From positions 1 to 64,000 of the forward strand of contig MERU01000004.1 of NCBI GenBank assembly GCA_001770725.1: a stretch of DNA of 64,000 nucleotides. The letters are read 5' to 3'. This document shows, in pieces, positions 34,967-44,610 of the stretch (the first letter of the stretch is position 1; each line of letters starts with the position of its first letter). Made by a program: the position numbers and the translations under genes. Source of the stretch: Burkholderiales bacterium RIFCSPHIGHO2_01_FULL_63_240 (GTDB lineage Bacteria > Pseudomonadota > Gammaproteobacteria > Burkholderiales > Burkholderiaceae_C). Under the pieces are notes generated by a model that did not search any database, was not told where the DNA came from, and worked only from the letters and a program-made list of their open reading frames with translations.

Positions 34967-35014
34967 GGTTCAGAAAGCGCCTCGGCGCTCCCGGGAATCG
35001 GTTAAGGTCTTGCC

Positions 35015-35992
35015 ATGCTTCGCAACGATTCGCACGCATCCGTGTCCGCCAGCCCTGCTGTGGGCATGCCAGGCGCCAGGGCTTCGCAGCTGACGTCGCT
35101 CATTGATCAGGTTAGCACGATCATCGTGGGCAAACGGGAGCAGGTCTCGCTCAGCGTGATCTGCCTGCTGGCCTCTGGTCACCTGCTGGTCGAAGACGTT
35201 CCCGGGGTGGGCAAGACCACGCTGTCCCAGGCGCTGGCGCGCTCGCTGGGCCTGAGCGCCGCCCGGGTCCAGTTCACCGCCGACCTGCTGCCCTCCGACC
35301 TCATCGGCGTGAGCATCTACGAGCGCCAGAAAGAAGCCTTTGTCTTCCACCCGGGGCCGGTGTTCGCCCAGGTGCTGCTGGCCGACGAGATCAACCGGGC
35401 CGGCCCGCGCACGCAAAGCGCCCTGCTCGAAGCCATGGAGGAGCGCCAGGTGTCGGTGGACGGCCAGACGCTCGCCCTGCCCAGCCCCTTCTTCGTCATC
35501 GCCACGCAGAACCCGGGCGAGCAGCTCGGCACGCACCCCCTGCCCGAATCGCAACTCGACCGCTTCGCCATGCGGCTGTCGCTGGGCTACCCGGACGCCG
35601 TCGCCGAACGCTCGCTGCTGGCGGGCTCGGACCGGCGCCTGGCCTTGCAGACGCTGCAACCGGTGATGACGCCCGAGTCCTGGCTGGCCTGCCAGAGCCA
35701 GGTCGATTCGGTGCACGTGGCCGACAGCCTGCTCGACTACGTGCTGGCGCTCATCCATGCCACGCGAGATGGCCGCTGGTTCGCTCAAGGGCTGAGCCCG
35801 CGCGCCGGCCTTTCGCTGCTCAGGCTGGCGCGAGCGCGGGCGCTGGTGATGGGGCGACAGCACGTGTCGCCGGAAGACATCCAGGTGCTGTGGGTGCCGG
35901 GCGTGGCCCACCGGCTGCAGCCCTTGAACCAGTCGGGGCGCAGCGCCGCAGCCCAGGCCCGGGCCCTGCTGGAGGCGACGCCGGTGCCATGA
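35015..35992 (+). CDS. MoxR-family AAA+ ATPase
   Basis: 325 residues. Walker A is in VPGVGKTTL (62-70) and Walker B in VLLADEINRA (about 116-125), followed by the sensor region FFVIATQNPGEQLGTHPLPE and the C-terminal lid domain. MoxR proteins act as chaperone-like ATPases that assemble or activate partner complexes. It is followed with an ATGA overlap by a DUF58 gene and then a TgpA-like transglutaminase gene, the usual set. TAAGGT lies seven bases before the ATG. Confidence 0.93.
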   Translation: MLRNDSHASVSASPAVGMPGARASQLTSLIDQVSTIIVGKREQVSLSVICLLASGHLLVEDVPGVGKTTLSQALARSLGLSAARVQFTADLLPSDLIGVSIYERQKEAFVFHPGPVFAQVLLADEINRAGPRTQSALLEAMEERQVSVDGQTLALPSPFFVIATQNPGEQLGTHPLPESQLDRFAMRLSLGYPDAVAERSLLAGSDRRLALQTLQPVMTPESWLACQSQVDSVHVADSLLDYVLALIHATRDGRWFAQGLSPRAGLSLLRLARARALVMGRQHVSPEDIQVLWVPGVAHRLQPLNQSGRSAAAQARALLEATPVP

Positions 35993-37041
35993 TGGCCACC
36001 GCGACGTCGCGCCTGCGGCAACGCTGGTCCAACTGGTGGGAGGCGCGACTGCCCCGCCAGGACGAGTTGCGGCTCACGCAACGCAACCTCTACATCCTGC
36101 CCACGCGTGCTGGCTGGGGCTTCGCCGCCGTCGTGAGCGTGCTGCTGCTGGCTTCCATCAATGAGCAGATCAACCTGGGCTATGCCTTGGCCTTCTTGCT
36201 GGGCGGGGCCGGCCTGGCTGCGCTGTACCAGACCCACGGCAACCTGCAAGGCATCAGCCTGAGCCTGGGCAGCCCGTCCAGCGTGCACGCCGGGCAGACC
36301 GTGCAACTGCCCGTGACCCTGGCCAACCAGCACCGGCGCCTTTGGCGCTGCGCCCTGGCCGTGTCCGCGGCAGGCGCAGACACGGCATCGACCCATGGCA
36401 CCGTCCAGTTCGCCGACCTGCCGCCGGGACAGGATGCGTGCGTGGTGATCGACATCCCCGCTCGCCAGCGGGGGCGGCAGGCCCTGCCCAGGCTGGTGAT
36501 CGAGACGCGCTACCCGCTGGGCCTGTTCCGGGCATGGTCGTACTGGCGACCGCGCTCGCAAGTGATGGTGTGGCCCACCCTGGACGCCCACGCCCCCCCT
36601 CTGCCGACCAACGACAGCCCGGATCCCAAACTGGCCACCGCTCACCAGAGTCGCCATGGCCAGGACATGCCGGAAGGCCTGCGCGACTACCGCCGAGGAG
36701 ACCCGGTGCGCTGGATCGCCTGGAAGAAATCAAGCCTGACCCTCGCCACGGGGGCTGGCCTGGTCACGCGCGAACCCGCTTCGAGCCGGGCCCCCGACCT
36801 CTGGCTGGACCTCGAGCACAGCCAGGGGCTGGGCGGGCTGGACACCGAGCAGCGCTTGTCCCGGCTGGCGTCATGGCTGGTGGCCGCCGAGCAGGAAGCC
36901 GCGGCGATGGGCCGCGCCTATGGCCTGAAGCTGCCAGGTCAGGTGATCGCCTGCGGTCAGGGGCCGGCACACCTGCGTCACTGCCTGGACACACTGGCCA
37001 CCTGGCCGGGCGGCGCCACCCCAGCGACGGAGCGGACCTGA
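35989..37041 (+). CDS. DUF58 domain protein with two N-terminal membrane helices
   Basis: 350 residues from the ATG at 35989, which overlaps the MoxR stop. Two hydrophobic helices lie at about 40-80. The DUF58 signature DMPEGLRDYRRGDPVRWIAW lies in the second half, as in proteins associated with MoxR ATPases, which often have a von Willebrand A-like fold. Its stop overlaps the next start (TGATG), so the three genes are translated together. The biochemical role is unknown. Confidence 0.88.
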   Translation: MMATATSRLRQRWSNWWEARLPRQDELRLTQRNLYILPTRAGWGFAAVVSVLLLASINEQINLGYALAFLLGGAGLAALYQTHGNLQGISLSLGSPSSVHAGQTVQLPVTLANQHRRLWRCALAVSAAGADTASTHGTVQFADLPPGQDACVVIDIPARQRGRQALPRLVIETRYPLGLFRAWSYWRPRSQVMVWPTLDAHAPPLPTNDSPDPKLATAHQSRHGQDMPEGLRDYRRGDPVRWIAWKKSSLTLATGAGLVTREPASSRAPDLWLDLEHSQGLGGLDTEQRLSRLASWLVAAEQEAAAMGRAYGLKLPGQVIACGQGPAHLRHCLDTLATWPGGATPATERT

Positions 37042-39227
37042 TGAGCCGCCAACCCAGCACCCGACTCAGCCGCGAGGGCCGCGACACCTTGTGGCTGCTG
37101 GCCGTGATCACCCTGTGCATCCTGCCGCACGTCGGGCGCCTGCCGCTGTGGTGCAGCGTGGGCACCGCGCTGGCCATCGCCTGGCGCGCCTGGCTGGCCT
37201 GGCACGACGCCCCGCTGCCGCCTCGCTGGGTGCTGCTGGTTGCGCTGGCCGCGGCCACCGGCCTGACCCTGGCCACGCACCAATCCCTCTTCGGCCGGCA
37301 AGCCGGCGTCACCCTGGTGACCCTGCTGACGGCGCTCAAGACGCTGGAGCTGCGGGCACGGCGCGACGCCTTCGTGGTGACATCGCTGGGCTTTTTCCTG
37401 GTGCTGACGCAGTTCCTGCATTCGCAGGCCATCGGCCTGGCCGCGCTGATGCTGCTGGCCACCTTGGGCCTGCTGAGTTCGCTGGTGCTGGCGCAGCGGC
37501 AGCAGGGACGCCCACCCATTGCCGCGGCGGTTGGCGCCGCGGCACGCTGCATGGTGATGGGCGTGCCAGTCATGCTGGCGCTGTACCTGCTCTTTCCGCG
37601 CATCGGGCCCCTGTGGAGCGCCCCGGCCGACAGCGGACCGCGCACCGGGCTGTCCGACCGCATCGAGCTCGGCGAGATGCCCGAACTCGCCCTGGACGAC
37701 AGCGTTGCCATGCGCGTGCGCTTCCAGGGCCCGCCCCCCCTGCATCACGAGATGTACTTCCGTGGCCCGGTGCTGGACCGCTTCGATGGGCGCCACTGGA
37801 CCAGCAGCGCCACCTTGCAGCAGCTGACGCGCAAGACTTCCGCGGCCGCCTCCGCAGACCCGACCGGGGCGCCGCAGCCCACCGGCCGGCAGGTCGACTA
37901 CCAACTCACGCTCGAGCCCAACCGGCTGCGCACCGTCCCCCTGCTGGACGGCACCCTGGCCGCACGGATCGCATCGGGTGGCACTGAAGCGAAGCTGCGC
38001 CGCGATGGCCTGAGCTGGCATGCGCAGCAGCCCCTGACCGAGCGCACCCAGATCGATGCCAGCGCCTGGATGGGCGCCCGCGACACCCGCGACCCAGCCA
38101 CCGAAGAGGCCGGTCGCAACAACCTCGCCCTGCCCATGGGCCACAACCCGCGCACCCTGGCCTGGGCCGCGCAACTGCGCCATCGCCCCGACCTGCAAGC
38201 CGCCGATGCGGACGCTTTGGTGCAGGCGCTGATCAGGCACATCCGACAGGGGGGCTTCAGCTACACCCTTGCACCGGAAGAAGCGGCTGCAGAGACTCGC
38301 GAGGACACGCCCGATGGAGCCCGTGGCCGCGCTGACGACGCCCAGCGCACACACCCCATCGACCGCTTCTGGTTGGACCGCAAGACCGGCTTTTGCGAAC
38401 ACTACGCCACCGCCTTCGTTGTGATCCTCAGGGCGATGGGCGTGCCCGCGCGCGTGGTCACCGGCTTCCAGGGCGCCGAGGTCAACCCGGTGGATGGCCT
38501 GCACGTGGTGCGCAACAGCGACGCCCACGCATGGGCCGAGTACTGGTCACCACATCGTGGCTGGACGCGCGTCGACCCGACCGCGGCGGTCGCACCCAAC
38601 CGCATTGACCGCCCCCGCCCGCCCATCCGCTACCCCGAGCAGCTGCCACAAGCCCTGCAAGGGCTCGACCCGGCGATCTGGAGCGGGCTGCGGGCCTACA
38701 CGGACGCTGCCAACCACCGCTGGAACGTTTGGGTGCTGCAGTACTCCCGGCAGAAGCAGATGTCCATGTTGCGCGATTGGGGCTTCGAATCACCGGACTG
38801 GGTCACCCTCGTGCGGATCTGCGCGGCCATCGTTGGTGGGCTCGCCATCGCAGGGGTGTTGTGGCTGTGGTGGCAGCGCCCTCGCCTGCGTCACTCGCCA
38901 TGGCATGCCCCTCTGATGACGCTGCACCGGGCGATGCTCGCTGCGGGCATGTCGCCGCCGGCCGGCTGTCCGGCGCCCGCCCCCGCCTTGAGCTGGGCCA
39001 GCGCCATCGAGCGACAGGCCTGCTCCCCCCAGCAGGCCGAGGTCAGGCAAGCGCTCGTCGAACGCCTCCGCCGCCTGGACACCCTGCGTTACGCCCCATC
39101 GCAAGCCGACACGCGACGCCACCGCCAGGCACTCGTCAAGGAAGTGCTGGCGCTGCTGGCCCAATGGTCGCGGCTGGCGCCTCCCACGCGCCCTGCGACG
39201 CCAGCGCACCACGGTGCCCGGGTTTGA
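37041..39227 (+). CDS. TgpA-like membrane transglutaminase (DUF3488)
   Basis: 728 residues from the ATG at 37041. Five or six helices in the first 190 residues, then the periplasmic transglutaminase-like domain with catalytic Cys452 (GFCEHYATAF), His496 (DAHAWAEYW) and Asp512 (RVDPTAA), then one more helix (about 590-612) and a cytoplasmic C-terminal DUF4129-like part. TgpA of Pseudomonas aeruginosa is essential and thought to act in the cell envelope. The preceding MoxR and DUF58 genes are its normal partners. The longer upstream frame lies within the DUF58 gene and is not real. Confidence 0.92.
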   Translation: MSRQPSTRLSREGRDTLWLLAVITLCILPHVGRLPLWCSVGTALAIAWRAWLAWHDAPLPPRWVLLVALAAATGLTLATHQSLFGRQAGVTLVTLLTALKTLELRARRDAFVVTSLGFFLVLTQFLHSQAIGLAALMLLATLGLLSSLVLAQRQQGRPPIAAAVGAAARCMVMGVPVMLALYLLFPRIGPLWSAPADSGPRTGLSDRIELGEMPELALDDSVAMRVRFQGPPPLHHEMYFRGPVLDRFDGRHWTSSATLQQLTRKTSAAASADPTGAPQPTGRQVDYQLTLEPNRLRTVPLLDGTLAARIASGGTEAKLRRDGLSWHAQQPLTERTQIDASAWMGARDTRDPATEEAGRNNLALPMGHNPRTLAWAAQLRHRPDLQAADADALVQALIRHIRQGGFSYTLAPEEAAAETREDTPDGARGRADDAQRTHPIDRFWLDRKTGFCEHYATAFVVILRAMGVPARVVTGFQGAEVNPVDGLHVVRNSDAHAWAEYWSPHRGWTRVDPTAAVAPNRIDRPRPPIRYPEQLPQALQGLDPAIWSGLRAYTDAANHRWNVWVLQYSRQKQMSMLRDWGFESPDWVTLVRICAAIVGGLAIAGVLWLWWQRPRLRHSPWHAPLMTLHRAMLAAGMSPPAGCPAPAPALSWASAIERQACSPQQAEVRQALVERLRRLDTLRYAPSQADTRRHRQALVKEVLALLAQWSRLAPPTRPATPAHHGARV

Positions 39228-39278
39228 TCCACCCGGGCTTTGGCACACTGCCTTGATCGCACGCGCCCACCCTGCTCC

Positions 39279-40586
39279 ATGCCCCGCACCTCGTTGACCG
39301 CCCTGCCCGCTTTCGCCCTGCGCCCCCCGCACCGACACCCAACCCGCCACGCCTTGCTGATGGTTGGCGCCGCGGTGACGCTGGCTCTCGCAGCCTGCGG
39401 TTCGCCAACCAGCCTCCCAGCAGGCCACGGCAAGGGCGTCGACGCTGCTGGGCGTGACACGGGGCCGTCGACGGCGGTCACCGGGGCGCCCCCTGCATCC
39501 CTCATCGCCTCGCCCACCGCGACTTCATCGGCCTCGGCTGCAGCGCCCGCGGCGCCCGCAGCGATCGCCACGCCCATTGCCGTGCCATCGGCGGACATCA
39601 CAGCGCCACGGGCCTTGCCGGCAGACCAGTCCAGCTACGCCGGCCGGGCCGACGCCGCGCAGCTCGCGGACGAGCTCGCGCGCCAGCACGAACTGCCCTT
39701 GCCATGGACCCGGGACGTCATCGCCCAGGCCCGCTACCGAGAAGTGATCGGCCGGCTGATCATGCCGGCAGCCAACCCCGGCGCCAAGAACTGGGCCGCC
39801 TACCGCAGCCGCTTCGTCGAGCCCCAGCGCCTGCGCTCCGGCCAGCGCTTTTGGCAATTGCATGCGGCCGACCTGCAACGTGCCGAGGCCCGCTACGGCG
39901 TGCCTGCACACATCGTCGCTGGCGTGATCGGCGTGGAAACGCTGTACGGGCGCGACACCGGCCGCTTCCGCGTGCTCGACGCCCTGACCACGCTGTCACT
40001 CGACTTCCCCAAAGGTCGCAGCGACCGCAGTGCCTTCTTCCGCCAGGAACTAGGCGAATTCCTGCTGATGTGCCGCGAACAGGGGCTTGAGCCGACCCAG
40101 GTGCTGGGCTCGTTCGCTGGCGCCATCGGCTGGCCGCAATTCATGCCGAGCTCGATCCGACGCCACGGGGTGGATTTCGACGGCGACGGCCACATCGACC
40201 TGATCAACAGCCCCACCGACGCCATCGGCAGCGTGGCGAATTTCCTGGCAGCCCACGGCTGGCAAGCGCAATGGCCCACGCATTTCCAGGTGCAACCTCC
40301 GGGCAGGGGCCCGCAACTCGACGCCCTCCTGGCGCCGGATATCCGCCCGACATTCACGGCCAATCAAATGCAGGAACTCGGCGCGCAGTTGCCCGCAAGC
40401 GCCATGAATCACCCGGGGCCGCTGGCGATGGTGCTGTTGCATAACGCCGGCAAGGCGCCAACGATCATCGCGGGAACCCGTAATTTCTATGCCATCACCC
40501 GATACAACCAGTCCAGCTATTACGCGCTGGCCGTGATCGAGCTTGGAGAAGCGATTTCCCGCGCAGCGGCACGTGGCAATCCATAA
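39279..40586 (+). CDS. mltB: Lytic murein transglycosylase B
   Basis: 435 residues from the ATG at 39279; no clear ribosome site, and an internal ATG at 39360 would give a shorter signal peptide. The lipobox ALAAC marks an outer-membrane lipoprotein. A low-complexity Ala/Pro/Ser linker (about 60-115) precedes the catalytic domain, with Glu220 in GVIGVETLYGRDTG as the expected acid, and the segments GSFAGAIGWPQFMPSSI and VDFDGDGHIDL. It cleaves glycan strands with formation of 1,6-anhydromuramic acid. It lies 51 bases after the transglutaminase gene, suggesting an envelope-remodelling cluster. Confidence 0.92.
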   Translation: MPRTSLTALPAFALRPPHRHPTRHALLMVGAAVTLALAACGSPTSLPAGHGKGVDAAGRDTGPSTAVTGAPPASLIASPTATSSASAAAPAAPAAIATPIAVPSADITAPRALPADQSSYAGRADAAQLADELARQHELPLPWTRDVIAQARYREVIGRLIMPAANPGAKNWAAYRSRFVEPQRLRSGQRFWQLHAADLQRAEARYGVPAHIVAGVIGVETLYGRDTGRFRVLDALTTLSLDFPKGRSDRSAFFRQELGEFLLMCREQGLEPTQVLGSFAGAIGWPQFMPSSIRRHGVDFDGDGHIDLINSPTDAIGSVANFLAAHGWQAQWPTHFQVQPPGRGPQLDALLAPDIRPTFTANQMQELGAQLPASAMNHPGPLAMVLLHNAGKAPTIIAGTRNFYAITRYNQSSYYALAVIELGEAISRAAARGNP

Positions 40587-40624
40587 CCCATTTACCTTGA
40601 TTCACACTTGCTTGCCATGTGGAT

Positions 40625-40654
40625 TTGCGGGCTTCAAAAACGTGGGTATAGAAT
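40625..40654 (+). promoter_or_regulatory. Probable promoter of the H-NS family gene
   Basis: TTGCGG (40625-40630), a 16-base spacer and TATAGAAT (starting 40647), followed by about 100 bases of untranslated leader. The surrounding region is more AT-rich than the rest of the window. Confidence 0.5.
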
Positions 40655-40753
40655 CTGGCAATCTGCAGCGAGCACCCTCCCATCTCGCCACTGCAGATTC
40701 GGATGATCTTTGATTAAGTATCCAGCCTGGGCACCGGGCAACAAAGGAAGCAC

Positions 40754-41086
40754 ATGAGCAACTACCAGGAACTCCTCGCGCAGAAGGCAGCACTCGAAAA
40801 ACAAGCCGCCGACCTCGACAAGCAGCTCCAAGAGGCCCGTCGCGCAGAGCGCTCCTCCGTGATCAACCAGATCAAGTCCCTGCTGGCCGAGCACGGACTG
40901 ACCGTTGCCGACTTGGGCCTCAAGCCTGGCAAGCCCGCCACCACTGGCGCGACCGCTGGCAAGAAGGTGGCGCCCAAGTATCGCAACCAGGCCACGGGCG
41001 AAACGTGGACCGGCCGCGGCTTGCAACCCAAGTGGATTCAGGCCGCCATCGCTGCCGGCAAGAAACTGGAAGATTTCGCGATTTGA
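40754..41086 (+). CDS. H-NS family nucleoid-associated protein
   Basis: 110 residues. An N-terminal coiled coil (LLAQKAALEKQAADLDKQL) for oligomerisation, a flexible Lys/Ala/Gly linker and the C-terminal DNA-binding segment TWTGRGLQPKW, which corresponds to the H-NS core motif. It is of the short betaproteobacterial form. It binds AT-rich or curved DNA and silences foreign genes. AAGGAAG lies upstream of the ATG, and the gene ends in an intrinsic terminator. Probably an independent transcription unit. Confidence 0.93.
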   Translation: MSNYQELLAQKAALEKQAADLDKQLQEARRAERSSVINQIKSLLAEHGLTVADLGLKPGKPATTGATAGKKVAPKYRNQATGETWTGRGLQPKWIQAAIAAGKKLEDFAI

Positions 41087-41107
41087 ACGACTTCAAATTC
41101 GCATGAG

Positions 41108-41142
41108 AAAAAAAGGGCCTGAATCATTCGGCCCTTTTTTTT
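41108..41142. terminator. Bidirectional terminator between the H-NS gene and the M16 peptidase gene
   Basis: AAAAAAAGGGCC pairs with GGCCCTTTTTTTT around 10 bases. T-runs follow the stem on both strands, so it can serve both convergent genes. Confidence 0.88.
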
Positions 41143-41187
41143 GGCCGAATCCGGCCCATCGCCGCCGCACCCCACGGTTGCAGCCCT

Positions 41188-43953
41188 TCACTGCGGCGAA
41201 GCAAAGTCCCCAGCCACCCCCATCACGAAAGCCTCCGGGCGGATGTAGCGCCGCCAGGCGTCGTTGACTTGCTCCAGCGTGAGCGCCCGCAAAGCCGCGT
41301 CCACCTTCGCCGACAAGGAGAAATCCCGTCCGAGGTTCAGGTTACCGGCCCAGGCCGCGGCCAGGCGATTGTCCTGCGACCGCCCCAGCTGGCGGAAACT
41401 CAGCAAGCTGCCTTGCGCAGCGCTCAACTCGGCCTGCGTGAAGCCGGTTTTCAGCGAGCGCTCGATTTCCTCGCGGAAAGCCTTTTCCACCTTCTCCCGA
41501 TTCCGCGGCGCGAAGATTGCCTTGGCCACCCACTGGGAATGCAAGTCGCGCTGACCCCAATCAACGGCGCTGTACACGCTGTAGGACAGCCCTTCTTGCT
41601 CACGGATGCGGCGCCACAGTCGCGCATCGCCACCGCCGCCCATCAGGTGGTTGGCCATCATCAGCGCCGGGTAGTCGGGATGGGAGTCATTCACCGGCAG
41701 GCCCAAGCGCACTTCCATGCTGGCGTTCTGCTTGTCCGGCGTGCGCAGGCTCAGGCGCACGGGGGGCACCGGCTGAAGCGGCGTCGGCACGGGCACCCAG
41801 GCTTCGTCCGAACGCCAATCGCCGAAAGCCGTTGACAAGGCCTGGCGCACCTGCTGCGCATCGAAGTCGCCCACGATGCCGATGCGCGCATGCGAAGCCG
41901 ACAGGAAGCGCCGATGGAAGGCCAGCACCTCTTCACGCTGGAGCTTGCGCCAGTCGGCGGACACCTCATCGAACGAACGCGCGTGGCGCACGTCCCCCAC
42001 GGGGTAAGGGTCACCATGGCGCGAGAGGGCCTCGTCCAGCAGCGCGGCGGGCTCCTTGCGCTGGGCCTCGATGCCCGAGAGGGCCTGACGGCGGATTTCC
42101 TCCAGGCCTTCGGCTGGCAGCGCGGGGCGCCGCAACATCTCCGCCACCACCGCCAGGGCCACAGCAATGTGCTCACGACGGGAGGACAGGCTGACCGACA
42201 GCTGCCCTGCCCCCGCGTTGACAGACACCTCGGTCTGCAAGGCGTCGAGCCGGTCTTGCAAGGCCTGCCGCGACAGCGTCTGCGTGCCCTGGTCCAGCAA
42301 GGCGGCCAGCGCGGCCGGCGCCTCGCCCCAGTTGGCCAACGACTCGGCCGTGCCATGGTGGAACACCAGCGTGGCCTGCACCGCCTCCGAGCGAGTGGGC
42401 TTGGGCAGCAAGGCGACCTTCATGCCCGGCGGCAGATCGAAGCGCTGCGTGCGCGCATCGATGCTGGCGGGGCTGGCATCGAAGGGCGCCACGTCCACCG
42501 CCGCGGATTGCGGCTTGAAGCCCTTGAGCACCTCGGCCAGATCGACCCGCGCGGGCGCGGGCGCACGCACCGGTTGCGCGGTCGGCACGTATTCGCCCAG
42601 GGTGCGGTTGGCCTGCACGAAGTAAGCCACCGCCACCCGCTGCACATCGGCCAGTTTCATGTCGCGCACGCGATCGCGCGTCAGGAAAAAGAGCCGCCAG
42701 TCGCCTTGCGCCACCGACTCGGACAAAGCCACCCCGACGTGCTGCGGGTCGGCGAACAGCGCGTCCCAGTCCTTGAGCCAGCGGGCCTTGGCGCGCGCCA
42801 GTTCTGCCTCGGTGACGGGCTCCGCAGCGAACGATTCGATCGCCCTGAGCAACGCGTCACGCGCAGGCTGCACCGCCTGATCCGCCCCCAGCTGCACACC
42901 CGCGATGAAGAAGCCTGGGTCGGCCAGGCCCTGCGTGAAGGCGAAAGTCGAGGCCGCCAGTTGGCGCTCGGTGAGCTGCTTGTGCAGGCGCCCGGAAGGG
43001 GTGTCCCCCAGGATCAGCGACAGCAGCGACACCGCCGCGTGATCCGCGTGGGCGCCCGGCATCACGTGGTAGCCCGCGTACAGCAGGGGCACGCCCCCGG
43101 TGCGCCGCAGGGTGACGCTGCGCTCACCATCCTGAGCAGGGTCGAGCGTGTAGGGCTGGCGCAAGGGCGACTTCGGGCGCGCGATGGGCGCGAAAGCCTC
43201 GCGGATCCAGGCCAGGGTGCGCGGCACGTCGAAGCGCCCGGAGACGATCAGCGTGGCGTTGTCGGGCCGGTAATGGCGCCGATAAAAGGCCTGCAACTGC
43301 GCGATGTCCACCCCTTCGACGTCGGTGCGTGCGCCGATGGTGGACTTGCCATAGTTGTGCCACTGGTACATCGTGGCCAGGGTCTTTTCCAGCAGGACGC
43401 GGCCCGGGCTGTTCTCGCCCATCTCCATCTCGTTGCGGACCACGGTCATCTCGCTGTCGAGGTCCTTGCGGGCGATGAAGCTGTTGACCATCGCGTCGGC
43501 CTGCCAGTTGAGGTACCAGCGCAGGTTGTCCTCGTTGGCGGCGAAGCTCGCGTAGTAGTTGGTGCGGTCCAGCCAGGTGCTGCCATTGGCGCTCAGGCCG
43601 CGTTGGGTGAACTCGGCCCACACCTTGGGGTGCCTGGGCGAGCCCTTGAACAGCAGGTGTTCGAGCAGGTGAGCCATGCCGGTCTCACCGAGGCCCTCGT
43701 GACGCGAGCCCACGCGGTACGTCAGGTTCACCGTGGTGGTGGGGCGCGCTGCGTCAGGGACCAGCAGCACCTGCAAGCCGTTGGGCAGCCGGTACTCGCT
43801 GATGCCTTCTGCCCGGGCCACGGGCTGCCAGGCGGCCACCGGAGCAGCCTGAGGCTTGGCTTGGGCCACGCCCGTCAGCAAGCCCACCGACAGGCTGGCG
43901 CAGGCCAGTGCGAAAGCAGGCCGCCACAGCGGCCATCTGTTCACGAACCGCAT
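41188..43953 (-). CDS. M16 family zinc metallopeptidase, two-domain, exported
   Basis: 921 residues from the ATG at 43953, giving a signal peptide that ends near GVAQAK. The N-terminal peptidase unit has the inverted zinc motif HLLEH (95-99) and the downstream glutamate in VVRNEMEMGENSP. The second half repeats the fold without the motif, as is normal in this family, and contains the R/Y pair in RLWRRIREQEGLSYSVYSA. Such pitrilysin-type enzymes degrade short peptides in the periplasm. It lies 16 bases after the SlyB-like gene and is probably co-transcribed with it. Confidence 0.92.
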   Translation of the reverse strand: MRFVNRWPLWRPAFALACASLSVGLLTGVAQAKPQAAPVAAWQPVARAEGISEYRLPNGLQVLLVPDAARPTTTVNLTYRVGSRHEGLGETGMAHLLEHLLFKGSPRHPKVWAEFTQRGLSANGSTWLDRTNYYASFAANEDNLRWYLNWQADAMVNSFIARKDLDSEMTVVRNEMEMGENSPGRVLLEKTLATMYQWHNYGKSTIGARTDVEGVDIAQLQAFYRRHYRPDNATLIVSGRFDVPRTLAWIREAFAPIARPKSPLRQPYTLDPAQDGERSVTLRRTGGVPLLYAGYHVMPGAHADHAAVSLLSLILGDTPSGRLHKQLTERQLAASTFAFTQGLADPGFFIAGVQLGADQAVQPARDALLRAIESFAAEPVTEAELARAKARWLKDWDALFADPQHVGVALSESVAQGDWRLFFLTRDRVRDMKLADVQRVAVAYFVQANRTLGEYVPTAQPVRAPAPARVDLAEVLKGFKPQSAAVDVAPFDASPASIDARTQRFDLPPGMKVALLPKPTRSEAVQATLVFHHGTAESLANWGEAPAALAALLDQGTQTLSRQALQDRLDALQTEVSVNAGAGQLSVSLSSRREHIAVALAVVAEMLRRPALPAEGLEEIRRQALSGIEAQRKEPAALLDEALSRHGDPYPVGDVRHARSFDEVSADWRKLQREEVLAFHRRFLSASHARIGIVGDFDAQQVRQALSTAFGDWRSDEAWVPVPTPLQPVPPVRLSLRTPDKQNASMEVRLGLPVNDSHPDYPALMMANHLMGGGGDARLWRRIREQEGLSYSVYSAVDWGQRDLHSQWVAKAIFAPRNREKVEKAFREEIERSLKTGFTQAELSAAQGSLLSFRQLGRSQDNRLAAAWAGNLNLGRDFSLSAKVDAALRALTLEQVNDAWRRYIRPEAFVMGVAGDFASPQ

Positions 43954-43969
43954 GGCAATGGCGTCGCGC

Positions 43970-44509
43970 TCAGCGGTTTGCCGCCGGGGCAGCGGGTGCC
44001 GTCTGCGTCGTCTTCGGCGCAAGCATCACGCGGGTCTTGCCGCCGGTGGTGACCAGGATGACGGCGTCGCCGGGCAGGAAATTCTCGCTGCCGGCTGCCT
44101 GAACGATGGCCCGGCGCTCGCCATTGGGCATCTGCAGCAGGATCTCGAGGGCCGACTCGCGGGTGCCGAAGCGTTCGGCCGCGTTGCCCACCACACCGCC
44201 CACCACCGCGCCCACGACGGCCACCGCCGCCGACGTCGGGTTGTGGCTGCTGGCCATGCTGCCACCGATGCCACCGACGACCGCGCCCGTCGCTGCGCCA
44301 ATGCCGCTTTGCGAGCCTTCCACCGTGACCGGTCGCACGCCAAGCACGACGGCATCGGCGACCTGCGACAGGCGCTGGGCGTCACCAGGCTTGATGACAT
44401 CGGGGCTGGTGGTGGAGCAAGCCGACAAGGCGGCCGCCAGGCACACACCCGCCGCAGCGAACAAGGAACGAGCCGGAAAAAGGGAAGCAGAGCGGGGAAC
44501 AGCGCGCAT
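43970..44509 (-). CDS. SlyB-like glycine-zipper outer-membrane lipoprotein
   Basis: 179 residues. Signal peptide with lipobox LSAC (Cys31). A glycine-zipper segment GIGAATGAVVGGIGG and VGAVVGGVVGNAAE (about 70-110) matches the SlyB/Rick_17kDa family, whose members stabilise the outer membrane. A C-terminal beta-rich part follows. It is a stand-alone gene upstream of the M16 peptidase and downstream of ntrC. Confidence 0.85.
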   Translation of the reverse strand: MRAVPRSASLFPARSLFAAAGVCLAAALSACSTTSPDVIKPGDAQRLSQVADAVVLGVRPVTVEGSQSGIGAATGAVVGGIGGSMASSHNPTSAAVAVVGAVVGGVVGNAAERFGTRESALEILLQMPNGERRAIVQAAGSENFLPGDAVILVTTGGKTRVMLAPKTTQTAPAAPAANR

Positions 44510-44570
44510 GATCAGGACCTTGGGTTGGACTGATCTACTTTAGCGCAGCGCCCATGCACATCGTTGACAG

Positions 44571-44597
44571 GCGGGTTTCCCAACGTAAAACCCGCCG
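44571..44597 (-). terminator. Terminator-like hairpin after ntrC
   Basis: GGCGGGTTT pairs with AAACCCGCC around a 9-base loop, 14 bases after the ntrC stop. The T-run is missing, so termination may be partial. Confidence 0.5.
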
Positions 44598-44610
44598 CCC
44601 TCGCGCAAGC

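Noticed and set aside
36342-37040. Upstream extension of the TgpA-like gene
   Set aside because: It lies inside the DUF58 gene in another frame; the TGATG overlap at 37039-37043 sets the start.
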